64,000 nucleotides of DNA from M2408 sp040386975 (GCA_040386975.1 JAZKEO010000013.1:62001-126000), one strand, 5' to 3'; counted from the stretch's first letter, positions 45,719 through 56,253 are shown. Notes: a model not told the origin generated them from the sequence alone. Numbers and translations: made by a program.

Positions 45719-46684
45719 ATGTTCGCTAAAATTATTTCTTTAACTTTATTGATAACACTTGTTTTTGCTTGTGTTCCTGCAAAAAAATACAACGAATTAC
45801 TTGAAAGAGAAAAATTGTGTTCGGAGGAATTGACAAAGTTTAAAAACAGTTCAATTAGCAATGAAGATAAAGCGAAAGAGCTTGCTGCACAATTAGTTGC
45901 CTTGCAAAACGATGTACTTAATTTAAAAGAAGACACTCTTCGTTTGAGTGAAAAACATCGCTTAATTCAAGTTCAATACGATAGAATGGTTTTACAAAAC
46001 TTGGAATTTGAGAAAAAGTTGGAAAGCGATAAAACGTCTCGAATTAAACAAACCGGAGCCTTACAAAATGATATTGACTCAAAAAATCTTGAGTTACAGC
46101 GTAAAGAAGATGCTTTAATTGGTTTAGAAACGGAGTTAAAAACAAAACAACGTTTATTAGCAGATCGTGAGAAAAAAGTGAATGAATTGGAGGAAGCTTT
46201 AAAACGAAAAGACGAAGGAATAAAAGCTTTAAAAACCAAAGTTGCAAGTGCTTTGAGAGCTTATGAAAATAAAGGTTTGACTGTTGTTGAAAAAAATGGT
46301 AAAATCTATGTGAGTTTAGATGCAAAATTATTATTCCTTTCAGGAAGCACAGTTGTTGAAGAACAAGGGAAAAAAGCGGTTGTAGATTTAGCAAAAGTGT
46401 TGGAAAAAGAAAAAGATTTGGAAATTATTGTTGAAGGTCATACAGATACCGATAAACTTGAAAGCGCTTCTCATCCAAAAAGCAATTGGGAATTATCTGT
46501 TTTAAGAGCAACATCAGTAGTTGAAATTATGACAAAAAATTCAAAAATTAATCCTGCGATTTTAATGGCGGCTGGAAGATCTGAATTTCAACCTGTTGAT
46601 GTGAAAGATAAAGCTAAAAATCGTCGTATTGAGGTTATTATTTCACCAAATTTGAATGCCCTTTTTGAAATGATTAACAAATAA
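45719..46684 (+). CDS. OmpA-family lipoprotein with coiled coil
   Basis: 321 residues. Lipobox LVFAC (about 14-18). A long coiled coil (about 20-180) with heptads of Leu, Glu and Lys. A C-terminal OmpA peptidoglycan-binding domain (about 200-310) has LSGSTVVEEQGKKAVVDLAKVL, IIVEGHTDTDKLES, NWELSVLRATSVVEIM, GRSEFQPVDVKDKAKNRRIEV. Probably outer-membrane lipoprotein linking to the cell wall across the periplasm. Convergent with the GNAT-like gene, 4 nt apart. Confidence 0.88.
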   Translation: MFAKIISLTLLITLVFACVPAKKYNELLEREKLCSEELTKFKNSSISNEDKAKELAAQLVALQNDVLNLKEDTLRLSEKHRLIQVQYDRMVLQNLEFEKKLESDKTSRIKQTGALQNDIDSKNLELQRKEDALIGLETELKTKQRLLADREKKVNELEEALKRKDEGIKALKTKVASALRAYENKGLTVVEKNGKIYVSLDAKLLFLSGSTVVEEQGKKAVVDLAKVLEKEKDLEIIVEGHTDTDKLESASHPKSNWELSVLRATSVVEIMTKNSKINPAILMAAGRSEFQPVDVKDKAKNRRIEVIISPNLNALFEMINK

Positions 46685-46688
46685 TTAA

Positions 46689-47693
46689 TCAAATCAAATC
46701 TATTCCTGAAACAAAAAAGAGAGCTTCAAAAGTAGGCTTTTTTGATTGATCAAATTTTGCAACAACATCAACTTTTGGATTTCCTAAAAAACGTTTGAAA
46801 AGTCCCCAAGAAATTTTTCTATCAAAACGGTTTAATGCATCTTTCTCGTCAATCCAGAAAAGCAGTAATTTGTAATTTTCTTGAGCTAAAATTCCTTCAA
46901 ATAATTCACTCAAATCGTTCGGATTTCCTGATTCACATGTAATCATATCGGGAACTAAAAAACGATAATTTTTGGGATTTATCAATTTATTTAGAAAAGG
47001 AATGAAAGGGATTAGTTGAACTAAAATTTGACCAAATTTACCAGGTAAACGTTCAATTTTCCAATGTGCTTTTTGAATCCGAGCTGAACAAAGAGTTTTA
47101 CCTGCATCATTTTTTAAAAGGTAAAATTTTGTTCTTTTTGGTTGAAAATTTGTGTAAAAGGAATTTTTTTCAAAATAATGATACTTTTGCTCAATTTCAC
47201 TTAAATCTACTAATTCAGAAACATTTTTATTTAGTTTTGGTTTTAACCTTGAAAAAGAATAAGTTATTAATTCTCCGACTTTTTCAAAACCAAAATTTTT
47301 TGCCATGTTTCTACTTTTTTCATTTTTTGGATCAATGTATGCATAAAAACAATTGATTTCTTGTTTTACTTTCTCATCAAAAAAATTTGATATACTTGAT
47401 TTTAAATTAGATTTTTTACTATTTGTGGAACTTTTTTTTGCTTGAAATAGTTGTTCAAAAGCAAAATAGCGGATGTACCAGTTTTCAGCTCTTCGACAAA
47501 ATGTAATATTCCCTATTACTTTGTCATTTCTTTCCAAACTTAAAAACAAAGGATTGTCTAAATCGGCAATTATTTCAGCAGTATTTAAATGTTGATATTT
47601 AGCACCATTTGTCCCTAATGTTGTCTTTTTAAGAAGTGAAAGAATACTTTCAGTCCACTTTTCCCTCAAATAAAACGGTGCTTTTAAATCCAT
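46689..47693 (-). CDS. GNAT-like protein
   Basis: 334 residues. DNPLFLSLERNDKVIGNITFCR followed by CFYAYIDPKNEKSRNMAKNFGFEKVGEL is the central GNAT acetyl-CoA pattern (strand, pocket, then R/N..A..FGF). The second half (about 180-334) has similar strand/helix spacing and may be a second, degenerate GNAT fold. Substrate unknown. No signal peptide. It could be transcribed with the glycosyltransferase gene 51 nt upstream. Confidence 0.55.
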   Translation of the reverse strand: MDLKAPFYLREKWTESILSLLKKTTLGTNGAKYQHLNTAEIIADLDNPLFLSLERNDKVIGNITFCRRAENWYIRYFAFEQLFQAKKSSTNSKKSNLKSSISNFFDEKVKQEINCFYAYIDPKNEKSRNMAKNFGFEKVGELITYSFSRLKPKLNKNVSELVDLSEIEQKYHYFEKNSFYTNFQPKRTKFYLLKNDAGKTLCSARIQKAHWKIERLPGKFGQILVQLIPFIPFLNKLINPKNYRFLVPDMITCESGNPNDLSELFEGILAQENYKLLLFWIDEKDALNRFDRKISWGLFKRFLGNPKVDVVAKFDQSKKPTFEALFFVSGIDLI

Positions 47694-47698
47694 TTTTA

Positions 47699-47719
47699 GT
47701 TATGAATTAGTTGTTATGA
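47699..47719. repeat. Short GTTATGA heptamer tract
   Basis: GTTATGA, ATTAGTT, GTTATGA in 7-nt register between the glycosyltransferase stop and the GNAT-like start; same family as 31517 and 42492. Confidence 0.4.
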
Positions 47720-47744
47720 GTACGCAATTTTGTTATCTGTCAAT

Positions 47745-48755
47745 TTATAATTCAATATTTAAAGACGTATTAGATGAATATTTTTGAATTACATCTTCTG
47801 AAATCTTGGTTTCATTTTGCAAATTCATGCAGTTAAAATGTTTTTTTGGACACGATTTAAAACCAATTTTTGAACAAGGGCGACAAGACAAGTTCTCAAC
47901 TTGATGAATAGAATAATTTTCTTGATTTTGAGGCATGTAAGGATACATTCCGAGTTCAGGAACAGTATTTCCCCAAACACTCACAATTTTTTTATTGAAT
48001 GCAGATGCGATGTGCATCAAACCAGTATCGTGTGTCAATAAAACTTCTGCTTGTTTCACTATGCTCGCTGATTGATTCAAATTGTATTTTCCACAAGCAG
48101 AAAAAATTACTTTTTCAGGAAAATGTTTTAAAAGTTGTTCTGCAAGAATAGAATCATTTTTATCCCCAAGTAGAACTAATGGAATATCCATTTTTTCTAT
48201 GATATCTATTAACTTTTCTTTTGTTAAACGTTTTGTTGCATATTGAGCTCCAAGAGCAATAGCGACATATTTATTAAGTTCAAACTCTTGTTTCATATTT
48301 ATTTCATCTTCAGCAGGAATAAAATAATCGCAAGGTTTTAAATCGTTTTTGACATTAAAAAATTTCACGGCTTCAAAATACCTTTCAACAATGTGTTTAT
48401 CGGGCATCAAATTTTTCTTTAAATACACCAAAATCCATTTTTTGAAATTTAATTTAGGAAAAGAAAAACTTTTTTTATTGAGTTGAGTTTTTAGTTTTAA
48501 TGTTCTAATATTATTGTGTAAGTCAATAACATAATCGTAATTTTCTGCTTTTAAAAGAGATAAAATTTCAGCCGTTTTTTTTTCGAAACAAATCAGTTTA
48601 TCTATATTAGGATTATTTATTAAAATCGTTTTGAACTTTGATTTCGTCAAATAATGAATTTCAAGACCTTCGATTTGTTGTTTCATACAACGAATCACAG
48701 GACTTGTCAAAACAATATCACCAATCGAACTAAAACGTAAAACTAGAATTTTCAC
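47745..48755 (-). CDS. Glycosyltransferase family 9 (heptosyltransferase-like)
   Basis: 336 residues from a GTG start (48755). KILVLRFSSIGDIVLTSPVIRCMK is the GT9 N-terminal signature; YDYVIDLHNNIRTLKLK, VLLGDKNDSILAEQLL and LLTHDTGLMHIASAFNKKIVSVWG (nucleotide-sugar site) follow in order. It transfers an ADP-activated heptose or related sugar to lipid A-core or another surface glycan. Cys-rich C-terminus (CRPCSKIGFKSCPKKHFNCM) is common in Bacteroidota members. Inner face of the cytoplasmic membrane. Confidence 0.9.
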   Translation of the reverse strand: MKILVLRFSSIGDIVLTSPVIRCMKQQIEGLEIHYLTKSKFKTILINNPNIDKLICFEKKTAEILSLLKAENYDYVIDLHNNIRTLKLKTQLNKKSFSFPKLNFKKWILVYLKKNLMPDKHIVERYFEAVKFFNVKNDLKPCDYFIPAEDEINMKQEFELNKYVAIALGAQYATKRLTKEKLIDIIEKMDIPLVLLGDKNDSILAEQLLKHFPEKVIFSACGKYNLNQSASIVKQAEVLLTHDTGLMHIASAFNKKIVSVWGNTVPELGMYPYMPQNQENYSIHQVENLSCRPCSKIGFKSCPKKHFNCMNLQNETKISEDVIQKYSSNTSLNIEL

Positions 48756-48783
48756 GATGTAAATGTAGTGAATATAAACAAAA

Positions 48784-48813
48784 AAACCACCCGCCTAATT
48801 GACGAGTGGTTTT
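48784..48813 (-). terminator. Terminator after T9SS paralog 1
   Basis: AAACCACCCG (48784-48793) and CGAGTGGTTT (48803-48812) pair with one mismatch; in minus direction a T-run follows. Same core as the terminator of the neighbouring paralog at 51957. Confidence 0.65.
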
Positions 48814-48852
48814 ATTATTAGATTTAAAATCTACTTTAGCTTTCGCTAAAAA

Positions 48853-51800
48853 TTATTTTCTGATAACTAATTTTTCTGTAACGATTCCGTTTGTTGTTGC
48901 AAAATTAACAACATAGATTCCGTTAGCGAAAGATGTAGTGTTTACAGATACATTATGAGAACCTGCAGTTTTGCTTCCTAAGTTAGAAGTATAAACAACT
49001 TTTCCTGATAAATCAGAAATTGAAACATTTACTTTAGACTCATTTTTCAAAGCATATTCAATAGCAACATTTTCAGCTGCTGGATTTGGATATACAGAGA
49101 AATAAGAGAATGCAGTGTTTTCAGTAATTCCTACACCTTGAACAACTTTACAAGTTGAAGTATCAGAACAAGAACCAACTGTAACGATAACTTGGTAACT
49201 TCCATTTACTGTAGCACTAAATGTTTGAGTTGTAGCTAAAGAAACTGTTGGAGCAGCACAATCAACCCACTTGTAACTTGCACCAGCTTGGTCAGCTGAC
49301 ATGTCAACTGTGTTAGCAGATTGAGTAACAGTTACGATAACTGGAGCAGCAACAGTAACCGTTATTGAATTTGAAGTTGTTCCATTTACACATGTATAAA
49401 TTCCTGAAACTGTAGCTGTATAAGTTTGACTTGTAGCACCAGAAATATTAGTACCATCCATTTGCCATTGGTTTCCTAAAACTTTTGTTGATGTTAAATC
49501 AACAGTTTCACCAGCACATACACTTGTATTTCCTATTGCAGAAATAGCTAAAGGTAAGGTAACTGTTGTACAAGTAGATAAAGCAGAACAACCATTTAAA
49601 GATACTTCAACAGAATAATCACCATCTGTTGATGGAGTAAATGTTTGTGTTGATGCTAAAGAAACTGTAGGAGCTAAACAATTAGCCCACATATATGTTA
49701 CACCAGGTGTTGCCTCTGTTGCAGTCAAAATGATTGTTCCACTAACCGTATTGTCTAATATAACAGTTTGTACAGTAATTATTTCTGAAGTATCTAAACC
49801 AACAACCACATAATAATCTCCTGCAATACTTACATTAAGTGTTTGATTTGTTTCACCAACTAATGGTGCATTATTAAAGTTCCATTGATTTCCTGTTACT
49901 TTACTTGAAGAAAGAGTTAAAGTTTCACCTGAACATAAAATATTATTATTTGTATTTGTTGAACTTACAATTATTGGTGCAGTAAAATTCACACAAGGAG
50001 CTGTTGCTGAACAACCATTCAAAGAAATTTGAACTTGATAATCTCCATCTAACATCGGTGAGAAATCTGCAGAAGTTTCACCTGTAATAACTGAACTGTT
50101 TGAACAATCAATCCATTGAAATGTAGCAGATGAATTTGTTTCAGCTGATAATAAATCATAACCCAAAGTTAAAATATTTGTGTTAATTACTTGAACAGAT
50201 GCTGATACTGAAGGAGAAGTATTACCACCAGCAGTTACACTATATATTCCAGCTGCAGTTACAACCAAAGTGTCATTTGTTTCACCAGTAATAGGATTTC
50301 CATTTAAATTCCATTGATTTCCTGCTAACTCTGAAGAAACTAAAGTCATTGAACCGCCTGAACAAAAAGTATAACTTGGATTAGAAGATGTAATCGTTAC
50401 TGGAACAGATAAATTCATTCTAACAATAGGAGTACTAGTTGTATAATACCACGTATTATCAGTACCATCTAAATAATAAGTTGTTTGAGCTTCAGAAATT
50501 CCAGAAGTACCAACAATTAAATCATCAGTAGCTCCACCATCACCTAAACTTCCAGCAACTAACAAATAAGATTGACCAGCAGTTAAATCAACTGCACTTA
50601 GTAAATCTAAACTAAGAAGAGTTCCTAAATCGTCAGTTGTAATTGTATATGTGTTTGATTCTTCCATAAAAACAAAATCACCTGTGGCATTATCGATAGA
50701 ATATAAACGTAAATAAACTTGAGCTCCAACAACAGTTGATGAACGAATCCAAACGCTTCCAGAGTTTGTTTGTGCATTAGTAAAAATATCAAAAACATTT
50801 CCAACCTCATAGGCTTCACCTTGATTATATGAACCTCCAGTTACTATATTTTTATCTCTGGCATAAACTGAACTTGTTACTTCAATATAATCACCTGATA
50901 AAATATTGTTTAATGGTTCCGCATCAGTGTTAGGTGAACTAACAGAAAAAGATGGGTTGTAAACATTTAGTGAATTGGAAGGAGTAAATGAAATATTTGC
51001 ATCAATAGTATCAGTAGCACCTGGAGCTAAAGTCATTTGATTACTTGTATTTGTAAAAGAAGCCTCTGTTATAGTTGTGTTTAATACAATTCCTGATTGG
51101 GCTAATGCACCAATATTTTTTGCTACAACAGAAAAATCAATTGGTTGAACCTGTGAGCTTGGAACTTGACTGTAAGGTAATCTTACACCATAATTTCCAG
51201 TAGTTCCCCAATATGAAGAGTTAACGATTAGATCATAATCATAAGTTTCAATGATTTTTAAATCATCAATAGCCCAAAACCAATCCCATGCACCTTGATA
51301 TTGAAAAGCAATTTTAACTTGTGATTGATTTGCTGCAACAGATGAAATGTTTATCTGTTCAATAGCTGGATTTTCAGTATTTGTATTAACAGACATTCCT
51401 TCATTTGCTGTAAAAGCCGTCCATGAAACGCCATTGTCATTACTTACCAAAACGGTTGTTGTTTCTTGGTATCTTCTATGTGCTTGTTCAAAAGTTAACG
51501 AAACGTTTGCATATGCTGATAAATCAATTGTTCCTGTATAAGTGATTGTTGCATCTTGTGAATTTCCTTGACCTTGAGCATCAGAATCAATAATCGCATA
51601 TCCATTATTTAAAGTAGTAAATGCAAAGGGTCTAAATTCGGATCTTGGTGCTGCATTTGGATCCGTTGAAATAGTCCAATCAGCACTTGGAGAACTTGAA
51701 TTTGTCATCGACCAATTTGCTGGATTAGAAAAATCATCTTGCCAAACGACAGATTTATTGTAAGCTAAATGTTGTTTTTCTTGTTTGTCACTTAGATGAA

Positions 51801-51894
51801 TGCTTTTCTTGGAAAGTTCCTTTGAAACTTTTGTCTGAGCATTAATAACCCCCGTAGAACATAGAAGGAATAAAAAGTAAGATATTTTTTTCAT
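48853..51894 (-). CDS. T9SS type A cargo protein, paralog 1
   Basis: 1013 residues. Signal peptide 1-19 (SYFLFLLCSTGVINAQ). The first half has a carbohydrate/adhesion-type jelly-roll region (NPANWSMTNSSSPSADWTIS, LTFEQAHRRYQETTTVLVSND, FQYQGAWDWFWAIDDLKI). The second half contains Ig-like modules with CSGGSMTLVSS / CSGETLTLSS / CAGETVDLTS starts, about 85-90 residues each. The tail is a type A sorting domain (FSYFSVYPNPAAENVAIEY, NVSISDLSGKVVYTSNLGSK, ANGIYVVNFATTNGIVTEKL). Secreted and surface-anchored by T9SS. Paralogous to the next gene. Confidence 0.88.
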   Translation of the reverse strand: MKKISYFLFLLCSTGVINAQTKVSKELSKKSIHLSDKQEKQHLAYNKSVVWQDDFSNPANWSMTNSSSPSADWTISTDPNAAPRSEFRPFAFTTLNNGYAIIDSDAQGQGNSQDATITYTGTIDLSAYANVSLTFEQAHRRYQETTTVLVSNDNGVSWTAFTANEGMSVNTNTENPAIEQINISSVAANQSQVKIAFQYQGAWDWFWAIDDLKIIETYDYDLIVNSSYWGTTGNYGVRLPYSQVPSSQVQPIDFSVVAKNIGALAQSGIVLNTTITEASFTNTSNQMTLAPGATDTIDANISFTPSNSLNVYNPSFSVSSPNTDAEPLNNILSGDYIEVTSSVYARDKNIVTGGSYNQGEAYEVGNVFDIFTNAQTNSGSVWIRSSTVVGAQVYLRLYSIDNATGDFVFMEESNTYTITTDDLGTLLSLDLLSAVDLTAGQSYLLVAGSLGDGGATDDLIVGTSGISEAQTTYYLDGTDNTWYYTTSTPIVRMNLSVPVTITSSNPSYTFCSGGSMTLVSSELAGNQWNLNGNPITGETNDTLVVTAAGIYSVTAGGNTSPSVSASVQVINTNILTLGYDLLSAETNSSATFQWIDCSNSSVITGETSADFSPMLDGDYQVQISLNGCSATAPCVNFTAPIIVSSTNTNNNILCSGETLTLSSSKVTGNQWNFNNAPLVGETNQTLNVSIAGDYYVVVGLDTSEIITVQTVILDNTVSGTIILTATEATPGVTYMWANCLAPTVSLASTQTFTPSTDGDYSVEVSLNGCSALSTCTTVTLPLAISAIGNTSVCAGETVDLTSTKVLGNQWQMDGTNISGATSQTYTATVSGIYTCVNGTTSNSITVTVAAPVIVTVTQSANTVDMSADQAGASYKWVDCAAPTVSLATTQTFSATVNGSYQVIVTVGSCSDTSTCKVVQGVGITENTAFSYFSVYPNPAAENVAIEYALKNESKVNVSISDLSGKVVYTSNLGSKTAGSHNVSVNTTSFANGIYVVNFATTNGIVTEKLVIRK

Positions 51895-51956
51895 AGTTAA
51901 TTTTTTTAATATGCGTAAAGTTACAATTTTTTTTAATAAAAAGTTAATGAAATAAA

Positions 51957-51988
51957 AAAAACCACTCGTTAATTTAACGAGTGGTTTT
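51957..51988 (-). terminator. Terminator after T9SS paralog 2
   Basis: ACCACTCGTTAA (51961-51972) and TTAACGAGTGGT (51974-51985) with A/T extensions form a perfect long stem (the innermost pairs must open for a loop). It shares CCACnCG...CGAGTGG with the terminator at 48784, so it was duplicated along with the gene. Confidence 0.8.
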
Positions 51989-52026
51989 CAGTTAGATAAA
52001 ATCTATTCTTTAGTTTATACTCAAAA

Positions 52027-55000
52027 TTATTTTCTGATAACTAATTTTTCAGTAACAATTCCGTTTGTTGTTGCAAAATTAACAACATAGATACCGTTTG
52101 CGAAAGATGTAGTGTTTACAGATAAGTTATGAGAACCTGCAGTTTTACTTCCTAAGTTAGAAGTATAAACAACTTTTCCTGATAAATCAGAAATTGAAAC
52201 ATTCACTTTAGACTCATTTTTCAAAGCATAATCAATAGCAACGTTTTCAGCAGCTGGATTTGGATATACTGAGAAAGAAGAAAAGGCTTCATTTTCTGTA
52301 ATTCCTAAACCTACAACTGCAAAACAAGTTGAAATATCTGTACATGAACTAAGTGTTACATGAACTTGGTAAGTCCCATTTGCAGTTGCTGTAAACGCTT
52401 GAGTTGTAGCAACTGTATCGTTAGAAGCACAATCTGTCCAAATATAAGTTGCTCCACTTGTCGTTTCGTTAGATAACATTATTGAACCACCTTGACCAGT
52501 TTGAGTTGCTGTTAAATTAATCGAAACCATCGTTACTGTTATTGCATTTGAAGAGTTTCCATTTACAACACATGTGTAAGTACCTGCAGCTGTTACAGTA
52601 ATTGATTGTGTTGTAGCACCATTTGACCAAAGATTTCCAATAGCTTCAGATGATGTTAAAACAACATTTCCATTTGGACATAAAGTAGTACTCCCTGCTG
52701 CTGAAATAGAGAAAGGAATATCTACTGGTGTACAAGTAGATGTTACCGAACAACCACCCAATGTTACTTCAACTGAATAATCACCATCAGAAGCCGGAGT
52801 GAATGATTGAGATGTTTCACCAATAATAACAGTTGGAGTTGCATTACAATCCATCATCCATTGATAAGTTGCATTACCTGCTTGTGTAGCAGATAAAGTT
52901 GTTCCAGTTAAACTTACTGAATTATCTAATGAAAGTACGGTTACCACAATATCTTGACTTGTTTGTGTTCCATTCGTAACGGTATAAGTTCCAGCAGCAG
53001 TAACAGTAATTACATCTGTTGTTCCAATAACATTTGTTCCATCAGACCAAGTATTTCCTCCTGCGATATTAGATGATAAAGTCAAAGAACTTCCTGGACA
53101 AAGAACGTTATCAAAATCACTTGATGTTACAGCTAAAGTAATAGAAAAAGTTGTACAAGGAGATACTGCAACACATCCATTTAATGAAACCTCTACTTGA
53201 TAATTACCAGACAGTAAAGGTGAAAATACATTTGATGTAGCTCCATTAATAACTGAACTGTTTGAACAATCAATCCACTGATAAGTAGCATCAATATTGG
53301 ATTCAGAAGAAACCAAATTTGTAGTGAATACATTCACACCTGTATTTATAATTTGGATAGAAGCCGATACTGATGGAGAGGTAAATCCAGCAGCTGTTAC
53401 ACTATAAATTCCAGCACTTGTTACAACAAGTGTATCATTTGTTTCTCCAACGATTGGAGATCCATTTAAATTCCATTGATTTCCTGCCGCTTCAGAAGAC
53501 ACTAAAGTCATAGAACCACCCGCACAAAAAGTATAACTAGGGTTTGAAGAAGAAATTGTTACTGGAACTACTAAATNNNNNNNNNNAATTCATTCTAACT
53601 ATTGGCGTACTAGTTGAATAATACCATGTTCCATCTGTTCCATCTAAATAATATGTTGTTTGAGCTTCGGATGAACCAGAAGTTCCAACAATTAAGTCAT
53701 CTGTTGCTCCACCGTCACCCAAAGTTCCGGCAACCAATAAATATGATTGACCAGCAGTTAAATCAACAACACTTTGTAAATCTAATGTTACTAAAGTGCC
53801 TAAATCAGCCGCAGTAACAGTGTAAGGAGCTGATTCTTCCATAAAAATAAAATCTCCAGTAGCTAAATCAATAGAGTAAACACGAACATATATCTGTGCA
53901 CCTTCTGTTGATGTAGAACGAACCCATACACTTCCAGAATTTATTTGTGCATTTGAAAAAATATCAAAGATATTTCCAACTTCAAAAGCTTCACCTTGGT
54001 TATAAGTACCGCCATCAATAACAGTTTTATCACGAGCATAAACAGAATTTGTAACCTCAAAAGGAGTACCAACTAATAAATTATCAACAGGATCTATATC
54101 AGTTTGTGATGAAGTTACAGAATAAGATGGATTATAAACATTTAAAGAACTAGATGGTGTAAATGAAGCACTTGCGCTTAAAGTGTCAAATTGACCAGAA
54201 ATAATTGTTGTTAAACCTCCAGTATTTGTAAATCCACCTTCAGGGATTGAAGTATTTAAGACTACATCTCCTTGGTTTAAACCTCCTGTATTCTCAGCAA
54301 TAACCGAAAAGTCAATTGGTTGAACTTGTGAACTTGGGATTTGAGTATAAGGTAATCTTACTTCCCATGCTCCCATTGTACCCCAATAATCAACATTTGC
54401 AATTAAACTATAGTCGTTAGGTATAATTAACTGAATATCATCTACTTGCCAAAAATAATGAGAACTTGCACCAGCAATTCCATCAAAATTAAATCTGAAT
54501 TGAAAATTTTGTAAATTCGTTGCACCAGCTAAATACGTATTTAAGTTTACTTCTTTAACAACAGTTCCAGAAAGATCGTTAACCGCAATTCCAGGTGCTG
54601 TAACATCAAAACTTGTAAAGGTTGTAAAACCATCTGTTGAGACTTCTACTTGAGGAATAAAAGCTGCAGAACAACAAGTTCTATATTCATGTTGAAATTT
54701 AATGTTAATCGAAGTATTTCCAGTTAAATCAATTACTGGAGACACCAAGCTACCTATTCTATTTGCATATGGCTGTGCAGGATTAGATAAATCAGCATCA
54801 AAAATCATAAAACCATTAGCAGCTGTTGAAGATTCTATTTTATCTGCATTTGTGGCAGAAGAATACGTTCCATCTGGGCCATCTAAGTCGAATTGCCAAA
54901 CTGCACCATCCGCACCTGAAGTTGTCCAGTTACTCATCGACCCATCAAATGTTTCATTATAAAGGATCTGACCTCCAGATTTGTTGACTAAAATTGGTTT

Positions 55001-55132
55001 TTTGTTGTTTTTCACAACACTTTCATCAACTTTTAATCCTTGTTTAACGGATAAATTACTAACAATTTTCTTTTGTGCAAAAGAAATACTCGTTAGACTT
55101 AAGCCTAAAATTAATAAATACGTTTTTTTCAT
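52027..55132 (-). CDS. T9SS type A cargo protein, paralog 2 (interrupted by assembly gap)
   Basis: Two open parts, 55132-53587 and 53576-52027, are the halves of one gene. If the ten N are removed and the contig ends overlapped by three bases (ATT), the frame reads through as VRMNLVVPVTISSSNPSYTFC, matching VRMNLSVPVTITSSNPSYTFC of paralog 1. The product is then 1030 residues with signal peptide (LLILGLSLTSISFAQ), a jelly-roll-type first half (FKFQHEYRTCCSAAFIPQV-like and YFWQVDDIQLI), Ig-like modules and a type A sorting tail nearly identical to paralog 1. Surface protein, function unknown. As given, the frame is broken at the gap. Confidence 0.8.
53577..53586. other. Assembly gap of 10 N
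   Basis: Ten unresolved bases inside T9SS paralog 2, between contigs ending in AAAT and starting AATT on the plus strand. The length is probably a placeholder; the real overlap appears to be three bases. Confidence 0.9.
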
Positions 55133-55167
55133 AGTTAATTTTATTATAAATAATAGATGTAATTTGA

Positions 55168-55175
55168 CAAAGATA
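55168..55175 (-). promoter_or_regulatory. -7 box TATCTTTG of T9SS paralog 2
   Basis: Exact TAnnTTTG on the minus strand, 35 nt upstream of the ATG at 55132. Paralog 1 has TAACTTTA (51923-51916) at a similar place, one mismatch. Confidence 0.4.
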
Positions 55176-55318
55176 AAATAAAAAAATTATAATTTGCAAA
55201 TAAAAAAGTGGTTTTTAACACTTTTAATAACAAGTCTATTTTTATTTAACTAAACCGATTCTCATTGAGATTAAAAAGAGTTTTTGAAATAATAAAACTC
55301 AATTCTCAAATAAAAACT

Positions 55319-55326
55319 TAATTTTG
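55319..55326 (+). promoter_or_regulatory. -7 box TAATTTTG upstream of yicC
   Basis: Exact TAnnTTTG match 45 nt before the ATG at 55372. It overlaps a possible in-frame TTG at 55324, which is therefore unlikely to be the start. Confidence 0.4.
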
Positions 55327-55371
55327 TCAAAAATAATTCAGAGTTTTTTTGAATTTTTAAAACACAAAAAA

Positions 55372-56238
55372 ATGTTGCATTCAATGACTGGTTATGGAAA
55401 ATCTACCGCGGTTTTCAACGAAAAAACTATTTCCATAGAACTAAAATCTTTAAATAGTAAATCACTTGATTTGTATGTCAAAACGCCAAGTCAATACAGA
55501 GATAAGGAGCTTGTAATCAGAAAATTAATTGGAGAATCACTAGAAAGAGGAAAAATTGATGTTTCTGTTTCTATTGAAAATTCTGTTAACTCAAAAAATA
55601 TTGAAATCAATAAGGATTTAGCTTTAGTTTACTACAATGATTTAAAAAAATTAAATGAATTAACAGGAAATAATTCAACTGATTACCTTCCTTTGATTCT
55701 CAAAATGCCAGATATTTTCACACAAACTACAGAAGAAATTTCACAAGAAGAAATTGATTTTTTGATAAATTTAACACAAACAGCTTGTCAAAATTTAAAT
55801 GAATTCCGTAAACAAGAAGGTGAAGCTTTAGCAACAGAGTTTACTGAAAGAATTGAAGAAATTAGATCTTTGTTAAAAGCAATCGAGCCTTTTGAAAATT
55901 TGAGAATTGAAACCATCAAGGAAAAAATCCGTAAAGGTTTGGAGGAACTTGATAACACAAATTTAGACGAAAGTCGTTTGCAGCAAGAATTGATTTATTA
56001 TTTAGAAAAATTAGACGTTTCAGAAGAAAAAATGAGACTTACCAATCATTTGGATTATTTTTTAGAAACAATGAAAATTCCAGCTTCAGGTAGAAAATTA
56101 GGTTTCATAACACAAGAAATTGGACGTGAAATAAATACTCTAGGAAGTAAATCGAATCATGCTGAAATGCAAAAAATTGTTGTCAATATGAAAGATAGTC
56201 TTGAAAAAATAAAGGAACAAATTTTAAATACTTTGTAA
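55372..56238 (+). CDS. yicC: YicC family endoribonuclease-like protein
   Basis: 288 residues from ATG 55372, which gives the family N-terminus MLHSMTGYGKS. ELKSLNSKSLDLYVKTP, RGKIDVSVSIE, RKQEGEALATEF and the DUF1732 C-terminus with RLQQELIYYLEKLDVSEE and GRKLGFITQEIGREINTLGSK are all present. E. coli YicC is reported to act in RNA turnover. First gene of yicC-gmk-nadD, a typical Bacteroidota operon. Confidence 0.92.
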   Translation: MLHSMTGYGKSTAVFNEKTISIELKSLNSKSLDLYVKTPSQYRDKELVIRKLIGESLERGKIDVSVSIENSVNSKNIEINKDLALVYYNDLKKLNELTGNNSTDYLPLILKMPDIFTQTTEEISQEEIDFLINLTQTACQNLNEFRKQEGEALATEFTERIEEIRSLLKAIEPFENLRIETIKEKIRKGLEELDNTNLDESRLQQELIYYLEKLDVSEEKMRLTNHLDYFLETMKIPASGRKLGFITQEIGREINTLGSKSNHAEMQKIVVNMKDSLEKIKEQILNTL

Positions 56239-56253
56239 AACGATTTAAAATCC

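Noticed and set aside
46044..46394. Minus-strand ORFs inside the OmpA lipoprotein gene
   Set aside because: Antisense of a coiled coil; low-complexity Leu/Phe/His composition.
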